From: Gemmatimonadota bacterium
GTDB lineage: Bacteria > Gemmatimonadota > Gemmatimonadetes > Longimicrobiales > RSA9
Reading direction: 5' to 3'
Assembly: GCA_019689775.1 (NCBI GenBank)
Contig: JADGGV010000232.1
Location: 1 to 6,653 of the forward strand
DNA: 6,653 nucleotides
This document shows positions 1 through 6,563 of this stretch, piece after piece; position 1 is the first letter of the stretch, and each line of letters begins with the position of its first letter. The notes under the pieces are model-generated. The model was not told where the DNA came from and did no database searches. It saw nothing but the letters and a program-made list of their open reading frames with translations. A program made the position numbers and the translations under genes.

Positions 1-328
1 GCTCCAGGCGTACGCGCCGTCGCTGGCGTTGTACCCGGAGGGGGAGTGGGCGGGGGTGGAGGAGCGGCTGCGGGAGCTGGTGCGGCATCAGCCGGAGGCG
101 CGGCTCTACGTGCTTTCGGTGCTGTCGAACGCGGTGGAGGTGGTGCCGGATAGCCAGGGGCGGATCCTGATTCCGGCGCGGCTGAAGGAGGCGGCGCATC
201 TGGATGGGCAGGCGCTGCTGGTCGGGGCGATCGACAAGATCGAGATCTGGAACCCGGAGCAGTTCGAGGCGGCGATCCAGGCGGGGGCGGCGGGGTTCGA
301 GCGGTTCGCACCGCAGATCTTCCGGTGA
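1..328 (+). CDS. mraZ: Transcriptional regulator MraZ, 3' part (5' end outside window)
   Basis: MraZ is a DNA-binding protein with two tandem SpoVT/AbrB-like domains that sits at the head of dcw clusters; in studied bacteria it binds repeats upstream of its own operon and represses it. Only the last 108 codons are here, read from base 2 and ending at TGA 326-328. A start could be forced at TTG 29, but the frame is open to the window edge and the residues before it (LQAYAPSLALYPEGEW) match the MraZ segment that joins the two domains, so the gene is cut by the window rather than short. The second AbrB half is clear: the D-x-x-G-R signature lies at 149-163, followed by ILIPARLKEAAHL and a GAIDKIEIWNPEQFEAA stretch typical of the family. 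The stop overlaps the rsmH start. The promoter and MraZ boxes would lie upstream, outside this sequence. Confidence 0.93.
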   Translation, partial: LQAYAPSLALYPEGEWAGVEERLRELVRHQPEARLYVLSVLSNAVEVVPDSQGRILIPARLKEAAHLDGQALLVGAIDKIEIWNPEQFEAAIQAGAAGFERFAPQIFR

Positions 329-1260
329 TGGGTGAGGACGGCGCGACGTACCACGTTCCGGTGATGGTGAGGGAGGTTCTGGGGTACCTGGAGCCGGCGC
401 GCGGAGGGGTGTACTTCGACGGGACGGTCGGAGGCGGAGGGCACAGCGAGGCGATTCTGGACGCGGGCGCGGGAGCTCGAGTGATCGGCGTAGACCAGGA
501 TCCGGAAGCGCTCGAGGCGGCGAAGCGGCGGCTGGCGCGGTTCGGCGACCGCGTGACGCTGCGTCGCACCGATTATGCGACGGCGGCGGAGGCGGCGCCG
601 CGGGCGCTGGCGGGCGCGCTACTGGATCTGGGGGTTTCGTCGCGGCAGATCGACGAGACGGCGCGGGGGTTTTCTTTCCGGCCGGGCACGCCGCTGGACA
701 TGCGGATGGCGGGCTCGGCGTCCTCGCGGCCGACGGCGGCGGAGCTGCTGAACGAGCGGCCCGAGGCGGCGCTGGCGGAGCTGTTCTACGAGTATGGCGA
801 GGAGCGACGTTCCCGGCGGCTGGCGGCGGAGATCGTGCGTCGCCGGCGGGTGCGGCCGTTCGAGACGAGCGACGATCTGGTGGCGGCGATGGAGCGGGCG
901 CTGGGTCCGCGCCTGGAGGCGCAGGACAAGGCGCGGATCTTCCAGGCGCTGCGTATCGCCGTGAACGATGAGCTGTCTGCGCTGGAGCGTGCGCTCCCGG
1001 CGCTCCGGGATCGGCTGGAGGGGGGCGGGGTCCTCGTTGTTCTCTCCTACCACTCCCTCGAGGATCGCATCGTGAAGGATGCGTTCCGCGAGTGGAGTCG
1101 GCGTTGCATCTGCCCGCCCGAGCTACCGATCTGCGCGTGCCGAGGTCGCGCCCTCGGCACCACCCTCACGAAGAAACCCGTCCTTCCATCAGCCGAGGAA
1201 GTGGCGGCGAATCCGAGGGCCCGGAGCGCTCGTCTCCGCGCGTGGAGGAAGGCGGCCTGA
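325..1260 (+). CDS. rsmH: 16S rRNA (cytosine(1402)-N(4))-methyltransferase RsmH (MraW)
   Basis: RsmH uses S-adenosylmethionine to methylate N4 of C1402 in the decoding centre of 16S rRNA in the cytoplasm. The 311 residues match the usual length (about 310). Visible landmarks are YHVPVM at 9-14, the SAM-binding DGTVGGGGHS at 32-41, the acidic VDQDP around D57, LLDLGVSSRQID, the GFSFRPGTPLDMRM segment, and YHSLEDR at 242-248. Near the C-terminus is a paired-cysteine motif, CxC-x6-CxC (C261, C263, C270, C272), a pattern also seen in E. coli RsmH. The end, TKKPVLPSAEEVAANPRARS, is also typical. The start is either GTG 325 (4-base GTGA overlap with mraZ) or ATG 328 (1-base TGATG overlap). No good Shine-Dalgarno precedes either, so translation is probably coupled to mraZ. 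Residue numbers use GTG 325. Confidence 0.97.
   Translation: MMGEDGATYHVPVMVREVLGYLEPARGGVYFDGTVGGGGHSEAILDAGAGARVIGVDQDPEALEAAKRRLARFGDRVTLRRTDYATAAEAAPRALAGALLDLGVSSRQIDETARGFSFRPGTPLDMRMAGSASSRPTAAELLNERPEAALAELFYEYGEERRSRRLAAEIVRRRRVRPFETSDDLVAAMERALGPRLEAQDKARIFQALRIAVNDELSALERALPALRDRLEGGGVLVVLSYHSLEDRIVKDAFREWSRRCICPPELPICACRGRALGTTLTKKPVLPSAEEVAANPRARSARLRAWRKAA
1244..1252 (+). promoter_or_regulatory. Shine-Dalgarno site for ftsL
   Basis: GGAGGAAGG lies inside the last codons of rsmH, 7 bases before ATG 1260. It is among the best ribosome binding sites in the window. It fixes the ftsL start at 1260 and argues against the in-frame upstream ATG at 1092, which would add 56 residues read out of frame from rsmH. 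Confidence 0.75.
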
Positions 1261-1574
1261 TGGCGGCGCGGCGGCGGCGGTCGACCGGTGTGCTGCGGCT
1301 GGCGCTGGCGTTCGCGCTCCTCATGGCGGCGCTGAGCGTGGTGGTCTGGCGGCAGAGCCGCGCGCTGGAGGCGGTGCGCGCCCTGGAGAAGGCGCGGGAC
1401 GAGCGGGCGGTGGCGGAGGCGGCGCGCACGGAGCTGGAGGCGCGGATCCAGCGGCTGGAGAGCCGCGGCCGGGTCGTGGCGGAGGCGGAGCGGCGGCTGG
1501 GTATGCACGTGCCGACGGGCGAGGAGATCGTGATCCTGCCCGCGCCGCGGCATCCGGAGGGGGCCGCGCGATGA
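1260..1574 (+). CDS. ftsL: Cell division protein FtsL
   Basis: FtsL is a small bitopic membrane protein that pairs with FtsB/DivIC through a periplasmic coiled coil and helps activate septal peptidoglycan synthesis by FtsW-FtsI. This product has 104 residues, a normal size. It has a basic cytoplasmic start (MAARRRRS), one hydrophobic segment at about 11-30, then a charged Ala/Glu/Arg-rich helix at about 31-78 that should form the coiled coil. It ends with the family-like RRLGMHVPTGEEIVIL (78-93). FtsL sequences diverge strongly, so the call rests on topology, this C-terminal motif and the position between rsmH and ftsI. The frame is open upstream to ATG 1092, but the ribosome binding site and the rsmH stop overlap (TGATG) support 1260. 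The stop overlaps the ftsI start by ATGA. Confidence 0.92.
   Translation: MAARRRRSTGVLRLALAFALLMAALSVVVWRQSRALEAVRALEKARDERAVAEAARTELEARIQRLESRGRVVAEAERRLGMHVPTGEEIVILPAPRHPEGAAR
1556..1563 (+). promoter_or_regulatory. Shine-Dalgarno site for ftsI
   Basis: GGAGGGGG near the end of ftsL precedes ATG 1571 by 7-10 bases depending on the pairing register. It supports that start over the 164 extra open codons upstream in the same frame, which lie across ftsL and the end of rsmH and resemble no protein. Confidence 0.65.
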
Positions 1575-3571
1575 GCCGGCGCGAGGCGAACCACGCGGCG
1601 CGGCGCCGGATCCTGCTGGCGGGGATCCTGCTCGGCGCGCTCGTGATCGTGGGCCGGGGTGCGCAGCTCGAGTTGGTGGAGGGCGGGCGCTGGGCGGCGC
1701 GCGCCGAGGAGCAGCACGCGGACCGCCTGACGCTGCCGGCGCCGCGGGGTACGATCTACGACCGGAACGGGATCCCGCTCGCGGCGAGCGAGGAGATGTA
1801 CCGGGTCGCGGTGGCGCCGCGAGAACTGGAGGACGCGGCGGCGGCGGCTCGGCGGCTGCGCGACGTGCTGGGCCTCTCGCCGGCGGAGGCGAAGCGGGCG
1901 GTGGATCCGCGGCGTCGCTGGGTGGTGCTGGCGGGCCGCTTCGATGGCGTGGCGCGGGGGCGGCTCGAGGGGATGCGCGGCGTCTACTTCGAGGCGGTGA
2001 TGGGGCGGATGTACCCGAAGGGGGACCTGGCGCGGGAGATCCTGGGCTCGGTCTCGCCGGAGGGGAAGGCGATGTCCGGACTCGAGCTCGAGCTGGACAC
2101 GCTGCTGGCGGGCGAGCCGGGCTTCTCGGTGGTCCGGCGCGATGCGCGTGGCCGGCCGATCCCCGGTACGATGCAGACGGTCGTGGCGCCGGTTCGCGGC
2201 AACGACGTCTACCTGACGCTGGACGCCGGGCTCCAGGAGATCGCGCAGGAGGCGCTGCGGGCGGCGGTCGACAGCACGCAGGCGGCCGGCGGCGACATGG
2301 TGCTGGTGGACCCGCGCACGGGCGAGGTGCTGGCGGCGGCGACGGTGCGGCGCGACGGCTCGCGGCAGTGGCGGGCGGTCACGGACACGTACGAGCCGGG
2401 GTCGACGTTCAAGCCGTTCTTCGTGGCGACGCTGCTGGAGGAGAAGCGGGCCCGGCTGTCCGACCCGGTGTTCGCGGAGAACGGCCAGGCGGTGATCGAC
2501 GGCCGCACGGTCACGGACACGCACCCGCTGGGCTGGATCACGTTGCGCGAGGGGCTCCGCGAGTCGTCGAACATCACGATGGTGAAGTTCTCGAGCCGGC
2601 TGCCGGGGGAGGTGCAGTTCCGCTACCTCCGGGCCTTCGGCTTCGGCAGCCCGACCGGGCTGCGCTACCCGTCCGAATCGGCGGGGCTCCTGCGGCGTCC
2701 GGCGCACTGGTCGCGGTACTCGCAGGGGAGCCTGGCGATCGGCTACGAGGTCGGGGTCACGCCGCTTCAGATGGCGATGGGGTACGCGGCGATCGCGAAC
2801 GGCGGCGTGTTGATGGAGCCGCGCCTGGTACGCGAAGTGCGCTCGCGGGATGGGCGGGTCGTCGCGTCCATGGCGCCGCGGGCGGTGCGCCGAGTGATCT
2901 CCGAGCCCGTGGCGCGGCAGATCCGAAGCGTCCTGGCGGAGGTCGTCGAGGAGGGCACGGGGACGCAGGCGGCGCTGGGGCGGTTCCCGGTGGCCGGGAA
3001 GACGGGCACGGCGCGACTCTTCCGGGCGGGCCGCTACGAGAGCGGGGCGTACACGGCGTCGTTCGCCGGTTTCTTCCCGGCCGACAACCCGCAGGTGGTT
3101 TTTCTGGTGAAGCTCGATCGACCCCGGGGCGCGTACTACGGCGGTGCGACCGCCGCGCCGGTCACGCGCGCGACGCTGGCGGCCGCGCTGGCGACGTGGA
3201 AGACGCCGCTGGACCGGCCGGCCGGGGCGCGCGCGGCGCGGCCGGACTCGGCCACCGCGCCGCCGGACTCGCTCCCGGCGCCGCGCGGCGCGGCCGCGGC
3301 GCCGCCGGCGGCGCCGGGTCCGTTCGTCTTCGCGCTGGACGCCGGCGTAGCGCCGGGCGCGACACGGCTCGTGGCCGCGCCGAGCGGGCCTCGCCCGGTC
3401 CCGGACGTGGCCGGACTGCCGTTGCGCGATGCGGCGCGGGCGCTGCTGGCGGCGGGGTTCCGGGTCGAGGTCGCGGAGAGCGGCGTCGCGGCGAGGACCG
3501 CGCCTCCGGCGGGCGCGCTGGTGCCGCCGGGGACGGTCGTCCGGATCGAGCCGGGGGGAGGGACGCAGTGA
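1571..3571 (+). CDS. ftsI: Peptidoglycan D,D-transpeptidase FtsI (PBP3-type) with C-terminal PASTA domain
   Basis: FtsI is the septal transpeptidase: it cross-links peptidoglycan on the outer face of the inner membrane and works with FtsW. The product has 666 residues. It begins with a basic cytoplasmic stretch (MSRREANHAARRR) and one membrane segment at about 14-30. The N-terminal pedestal domain follows, with RGTIYDR at 59-65, a RMYPKGDLAREILG stretch and GLELELD at 170-176. The transpeptidase domain (about 215-540) has all three penicillin-binding motifs: S278-T-F-K281 (nucleophile Ser278), S332-S-N334 and K477-T-G-T-A481. It ends with a YYGGATAAPV stretch typical of class B PBPs. After Trp543 comes a Pro/Ala-rich linker of about 65 residues, then one PASTA domain from about 608 (RPVPDVAGLPL) to 664. 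A single PASTA domain is known in FtsI of some GC-rich lineages but absent in E. coli. The start ATG 1571 overlaps the ftsL stop (ATGA); the stop overlaps murE (GTGA). Confidence 0.96.
   Translation: MSRREANHAARRRILLAGILLGALVIVGRGAQLELVEGGRWAARAEEQHADRLTLPAPRGTIYDRNGIPLAASEEMYRVAVAPRELEDAAAAARRLRDVLGLSPAEAKRAVDPRRRWVVLAGRFDGVARGRLEGMRGVYFEAVMGRMYPKGDLAREILGSVSPEGKAMSGLELELDTLLAGEPGFSVVRRDARGRPIPGTMQTVVAPVRGNDVYLTLDAGLQEIAQEALRAAVDSTQAAGGDMVLVDPRTGEVLAAATVRRDGSRQWRAVTDTYEPGSTFKPFFVATLLEEKRARLSDPVFAENGQAVIDGRTVTDTHPLGWITLREGLRESSNITMVKFSSRLPGEVQFRYLRAFGFGSPTGLRYPSESAGLLRRPAHWSRYSQGSLAIGYEVGVTPLQMAMGYAAIANGGVLMEPRLVREVRSRDGRVVASMAPRAVRRVISEPVARQIRSVLAEVVEEGTGTQAALGRFPVAGKTGTARLFRAGRYESGAYTASFAGFFPADNPQVVFLVKLDRPRGAYYGGATAAPVTRATLAAALATWKTPLDRPAGARAARPDSATAPPDSLPAPRGAAAAPPAAPGPFVFALDAGVAPGATRLVAAPSGPRPVPDVAGLPLRDAARALLAAGFRVEVAESGVAARTAPPAGALVPPGTVVRIEPGGGTQ
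3274..3318. repeat. GC-rich inverted repeat inside the ftsI linker
   Basis: CCCGGCGCC at 3274-3282 is perfectly inverted as GGCGCCGGG at 3310-3318. The 27-base spacer is itself all G/C and locally palindromic. The element lies wholly within the part of ftsI that encodes the Pro/Ala-rich linker, so it may be no more than a by-product of GC-rich Ala, Pro and Gly codons. A stable mRNA hairpin is nevertheless expected. No T-tract follows, so it is not an intrinsic terminator. Confidence 0.5.
3557..3562 (+). promoter_or_regulatory. Shine-Dalgarno site for murE
   Basis: GGAGGG, within a longer G-rich run that begins at 3553, lies 5 bases before GTG 3568. It decides the murE start, because the same frame is open for 400 codons upstream inside ftsI. 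Confidence 0.65.
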
Positions 3572-5043
3572 CGCGCCCGACCCCCGTCTCGCTGGCGGAC
3601 GTGGTGGCTCGGCTGCGGGCGGACGGCCTCCTCGTCGGCGCGCCCTCGGTCGACGCGTCGCTTTCCGGCGTGACCGACGACAGCCGGCTCGTGCGGGCGG
3701 GCGACCTGTTCTGCGCGTGGGCCGGCACCGCCGCCGACGCACACGCCTACGTCCCGGCCGCCGAGGCGGCGGGCGCGGCGGCGGCGCTCGTGGAGCGGGA
3801 GCTGGGCGGCGTCGCGATCCCGCAGGTGCTGGTGACGGACGGGCGCCGGGCGGCCGCCGTGGCGGCGATGGTCGTCTACGGCGATCCCGCGGCGCGACTG
3901 CGGCTCGTCGGCGTGACCGGCACGAACGGGAAGAGCACGACCGTCTGGATGCTGCGCCACCTGCTCGGCGCGCGCTGGAACGCGGCGTCCATCGGCACGT
4001 TGGGCGTGCGGCGGCGCGACGGGAGCCTGGTGCCGGGCACGGAGAACCTGACGACGCCCGGGCCGGTCGAGCTCGCGCGGCTGCTCGCGGGCCTCGTCGC
4101 CGACGGCGTTGAGGCGGTGGCGATGGAGGTCTCCTCGCACGCGCTCGACCAGGGGCGCGTGCATGCGCTCCGCTTCGACGCGGCGGTCTTCACGAACCTC
4201 ACGCGGGACCACCTGGACTACCACGGCACGTTCGAGGCGTACCGCGCGGCGAAGGCGTCGCTCGTGGAGCGGCTCCGGCCGGACGGCGTGGCCGTGGTGA
4301 ACGCCGACGACGCGGCGTGGCGCGGCGTGGCCGAGCGGGCGCCGCGGGCGGTGCGCTTCGGCCGGGGCGCCGAGGTGCGGGCGGCGTCTGTCGTCCTCCG
4401 GGCCGACGGCGCGCGCTTCCGGCTGGAGACGCCGGCGGGCGCGGCCGACGTGCACCTCCCGCTGCTCGGCGGCTACAACGTCGAGAACGCGCTCGCGGCC
4501 GCGGCGGCCGGCCTGGTGCTCGGCCTGACGGCGAGCGAGATCGCGGTAGGGCTCACGACGCTGCCGCAGGTGCCCGGGCGGCTGGAGCGGATCGCGGAGC
4601 GGCCCTGCGTGGTGCTTCGGGACTACGCGCACACGCCGGACGCGCTGGAGCGGGTGCTCGAGGCGCTGCGCGCGCTCTCGCCCGGGCGCCTGATCGTGGT
4701 GTTCGGCGCGGGCGGCGACCGCGACCGCGGCAAGCGCCCGCTCATGGGGGCGGCGGCGGCGCGGGCGGCGGACGTGGTCATCGTCACGTCGGACAACCCG
4801 CGCACGGAGGACCCGGACGCGATCATCGCGGACATCGAGGCCGGGCTGGACGGCCGGCCGCACGAGCGGATCACGGATCGACGCGAGGCGATCGCCCGGG
4901 CGCTCGAGATTGCGCGCCCCGACGACATCGTGCTGCTCGCGGGGAAAGGCCACGAGACGTACCAGGTCGTGGGCCACGAGCGGCGGCACTTCGACGAACG
5001 GGAGATCGTGGCGGAGCTGCTGGCGGCGGGGGCCGACGCATGA
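3568..5043 (+). CDS. murE: UDP-N-acetylmuramoyl-L-alanyl-D-glutamate--2,6-diaminopimelate ligase MurE
   Basis: MurE is a cytoplasmic ATP-dependent ligase that adds the third residue of the stem peptide to UDP-MurNAc-L-Ala-D-Glu. The product has 491 residues, close to E. coli MurE. The N-terminal substrate domain has DDSRLVRAGDLFCAW. The central ATPase domain has the P-loop G118-TNGKST-124, the TTPGP stretch at 162-166, E187-VSSHAL, and the DHLDYHG segment leading to AYRAAK, where Lys229 matches the carbamoylated lysine of E. coli MurE (Lys224). The C-terminal domain has D409-N-P-R412 and G459-KGHE463. DNPR is the hallmark of enzymes that choose meso-diaminopimelate over L-lysine, so mDAP-type peptidoglycan is inferred. 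The start is GTG 3568, overlapping the ftsI stop by GTGA behind a good ribosome binding site; there is no nearby ATG alternative. The stop overlaps murF by ATGA. Confidence 0.97.
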   Translation: MTRPTPVSLADVVARLRADGLLVGAPSVDASLSGVTDDSRLVRAGDLFCAWAGTAADAHAYVPAAEAAGAAAALVERELGGVAIPQVLVTDGRRAAAVAAMVVYGDPAARLRLVGVTGTNGKSTTVWMLRHLLGARWNAASIGTLGVRRRDGSLVPGTENLTTPGPVELARLLAGLVADGVEAVAMEVSSHALDQGRVHALRFDAAVFTNLTRDHLDYHGTFEAYRAAKASLVERLRPDGVAVVNADDAAWRGVAERAPRAVRFGRGAEVRAASVVLRADGARFRLETPAGAADVHLPLLGGYNVENALAAAAAGLVLGLTASEIAVGLTTLPQVPGRLERIAERPCVVLRDYAHTPDALERVLEALRALSPGRLIVVFGAGGDRDRGKRPLMGAAAARAADVVIVTSDNPRTEDPDAIIADIEAGLDGRPHERITDRREAIARALEIARPDDIVLLAGKGHETYQVVGHERRHFDEREIVAELLAAGADA

Positions 5044-6560
5044 GCTTCTGGACCGATGCACGGGTGCGGGCGGCGCTCGGGCTCCCGGCGGGGCCGGGCG
5101 CGGCGCTCGAGTACGCCAGCGTCGCCACCGACACGCGGACGCTCCCGGCGGGCGCGCTCTTCGTGGCGCTGCGCGGACCGCGCTTCGACGCGCACGACCT
5201 CCTCGCGCAGGCGGTCGAGGCGGGCGCCGCGGGCGCGGTCGTGGAGCGGGTGCCGGAGGGCGCGCCGCCGATCCCGTACTACGAGGTGGCGGACACGCTG
5301 GAGGCGCTGGGCCACCTCGCCCGCTACTACCGGCGGCACCTGTCGGCGCGCGTGCTTGCCATCACCGGCAGCAACGGCAAGACGACGACGAAGGAGCTGA
5401 CCCGCGCGGTGCTCGCCACGCGCTATGGCGTGCATGCGACGACGGGCAACCTGAACAACCTGGTGGGCGCGCCGCTGACCGTGCTGGCCGCGCCCGCGGA
5501 CGCGGAGGTGCTGGTCGTCGAGCTGGGGACGAACGCGCCGGGCGAGGTGGCGCGGCTGGCGGGGATCGTCGAGCCGAACGCGGCGGTCGTGACGAGCATC
5601 GCGGAGGAGCACCTCGAGGGGCTCGGCGACCTGGAGGGCGTGCTGCGTGAGGAGACGTCGGTCCTGGCCGCGCTCCCCGCCGACGGCTTCGCGGTCGTGG
5701 GCGACGAGCCGCCCGCGCTGTCGGCCGCGGCGCGCGCGCTCGCGCCGCGCGTGCGCGTGGCCGGCTGGTCCGACGCGGCCGATCCCGAGCTGCGGGCGGA
5801 GGACGTGCGCCTCGACGAGGCGGGCCGGGTCCACTTCCGGTGGCGCGGGCGCGAGGTGCGGCTCGACCTCCCCGCGCGGCACAACGCGCGGAACGCGCTA
5901 CTGGCGCTCGGCGTCGGGCTGGAGTGGGGCGTCGACCCTGACGCGGCCGTCGCCGCGCTGGGCGGCGTGCGGGCTGGGCGGATGCGCGGCGAGCTGCACC
6001 GCTACGGCGAGCTGCTCGTGCTCTCGGACTGCTACAACGCGAATCCCGGGAGCCTGCGCGCGGCCGTGGACACGCTGACGTCGCTGCCGCGGCGCGGCGG
6101 CCGCGTGGCGGTCCTCGGCTCGATGCTGGAGCTCGGCGCGCGCGCCGCCGAGCTGCACCGCGAGGCGGCCGAGGCGGTGGCCGCCGCGGACATCGACCTG
6201 ATCGTGGCGACCGGAGACTTCGTGCCCGCGTTCGAGCCTTTGGCGGCGCGGCTCGGCGGGCGGCTAATCCGCGCCGCCGATGCGCCGTCGGCGTTCGGCC
6301 CGCTGGCCGAGCGGCTGCGCGGGGACGAGGTCGTGCTGCTGAAGGGATCGCGGGGCGTCGCGCTCGAGCGGCTGCTCCCGCTGCTGGAATCCCGCTGGGG
6401 AACGCCCGGACCCGCCGGTGACGCGGCCGGCCCGGGGCATCACGAGCAGCTTTCGCGGGGGCGTGACGCGGCGCCCCCCTCCGGGCGCTCCTCAGCGCTG
6501 TCTTCCTGGGCCGAGTCCTCCGGGCGCGGTGATGTGGCCGCGCCCGGGACGGGAGAGTGA
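5040..6560 (+). CDS. murF: UDP-N-acetylmuramoyl-tripeptide--D-alanyl-D-alanine ligase MurF, with C-terminal extension
   Basis: MurF is a cytoplasmic ATP-dependent ligase that joins D-Ala-D-Ala to the UDP-MurNAc-tripeptide, completing the soluble precursor for MraY. Family landmarks are T30-DTR33 with LFVALRGPRFDAHD, the P-loop G110-SNGKTT-116, GNLNNLVG, E161-LGTN165, EEHLEG with His191, DCYNANPGS from D330, LGSMLELG, and K435-GSRG439. Two things are odd. Residue 205 is Glu at the place aligned by eye to E. coli Lys202, the lysine reported to be carbamoylated. The protein has 506 residues against about 450 usually: after W453-G454 a tail of about 52 residues is low-complexity (Gly, Ala, Ser, Pro, Arg) and its third codon positions are less GC-biased. 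The start ATG 5040 overlaps the murE stop (ATGA). Its ribosome binding site is weak, so coupling to murE is likely. Confidence 0.96.
   Translation: MSFWTDARVRAALGLPAGPGAALEYASVATDTRTLPAGALFVALRGPRFDAHDLLAQAVEAGAAGAVVERVPEGAPPIPYYEVADTLEALGHLARYYRRHLSARVLAITGSNGKTTTKELTRAVLATRYGVHATTGNLNNLVGAPLTVLAAPADAEVLVVELGTNAPGEVARLAGIVEPNAAVVTSIAEEHLEGLGDLEGVLREETSVLAALPADGFAVVGDEPPALSAAARALAPRVRVAGWSDAADPELRAEDVRLDEAGRVHFRWRGREVRLDLPARHNARNALLALGVGLEWGVDPDAAVAALGGVRAGRMRGELHRYGELLVLSDCYNANPGSLRAAVDTLTSLPRRGGRVAVLGSMLELGARAAELHREAAEAVAAADIDLIVATGDFVPAFEPLAARLGGRLIRAADAPSAFGPLAERLRGDEVVLLKGSRGVALERLLPLLESRWGTPGPAGDAAGPGHHEQLSRGRDAAPPSGRSSALSSWAESSGRGDVAAPGTGE
6457..6478. repeat. Hairpin-forming inverted repeat in the murF tail
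   Basis: GGGGGCG (6457-6463) and CGCCCCC (6472-6478) form a perfect 7-bp GC stem around an 8-base loop. It lies about 85 bases before the mraY start, inside the non-conserved end of murF. No T-run follows, and mraY starts 3 bases after murF stops, so this is not a convincing terminator. A chance hairpin in GC-rich DNA is the default reading. Confidence 0.4.
6551..6556 (+). promoter_or_regulatory. Shine-Dalgarno site for mraY
   Basis: GGGAGA lies just before and into the last sense codon of murF, 7 bases before GTG 6564. It supports GTG as the mraY start; the product then begins LYHLFAPLA after the initiator, as MraY proteins do. Confidence 0.6.
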
Positions 6561-6563
6561 CGG

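Noticed and set aside
1092..1259. Upstream start for ftsL at ATG 1092
   Set aside because: It would add 56 residues read out of frame from rsmH with no FtsL character. The strong ribosome binding site and the TGATG overlap favour ATG 1260.
1079..1570. Upstream extension of ftsI by 164 codons
   Set aside because: The extension overlaps ftsL and the end of rsmH in another frame and is Ala/Gly/Arg low-complexity sequence. FtsI begins normally at ATG 1571 with a basic stretch and membrane segment behind a ribosome binding site.
2368..3567. Upstream extension of murE by 400 codons
   Set aside because: It lies wholly inside ftsI in another frame, with Gly/Ala/Arg-rich shadow sequence. The MurE family sequence begins right after GTG 3568.
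1166..3742. Very long open frame on the - strand (858 codons)
   Set aside because: It lies antisense to ftsL, ftsI and part of murE. Its translation is Arg/Pro-rich low-complexity sequence with no recognisable motif, as expected opposite GC-rich codons with G/C at third positions.
4317..5039. Upstream extension of murF by 241 codons
   Set aside because: It is a shadow frame inside murE, rich in Arg, Gly and Ala. MurF homology and the ATGA overlap begin at 5040.
3136..5061. Long open frame on the - strand opposite murE (641 codons)
   Set aside because: Arg/His/Val-rich antisense shadow of a clearly identified gene; no ribosome binding site or family motif seen.
6457..6480. Intrinsic terminator between murF and mraY
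   Set aside because: The GC stem has no following T-tract, it lies within the murF coding frame, and mraY begins 3 bases after the murF stop.
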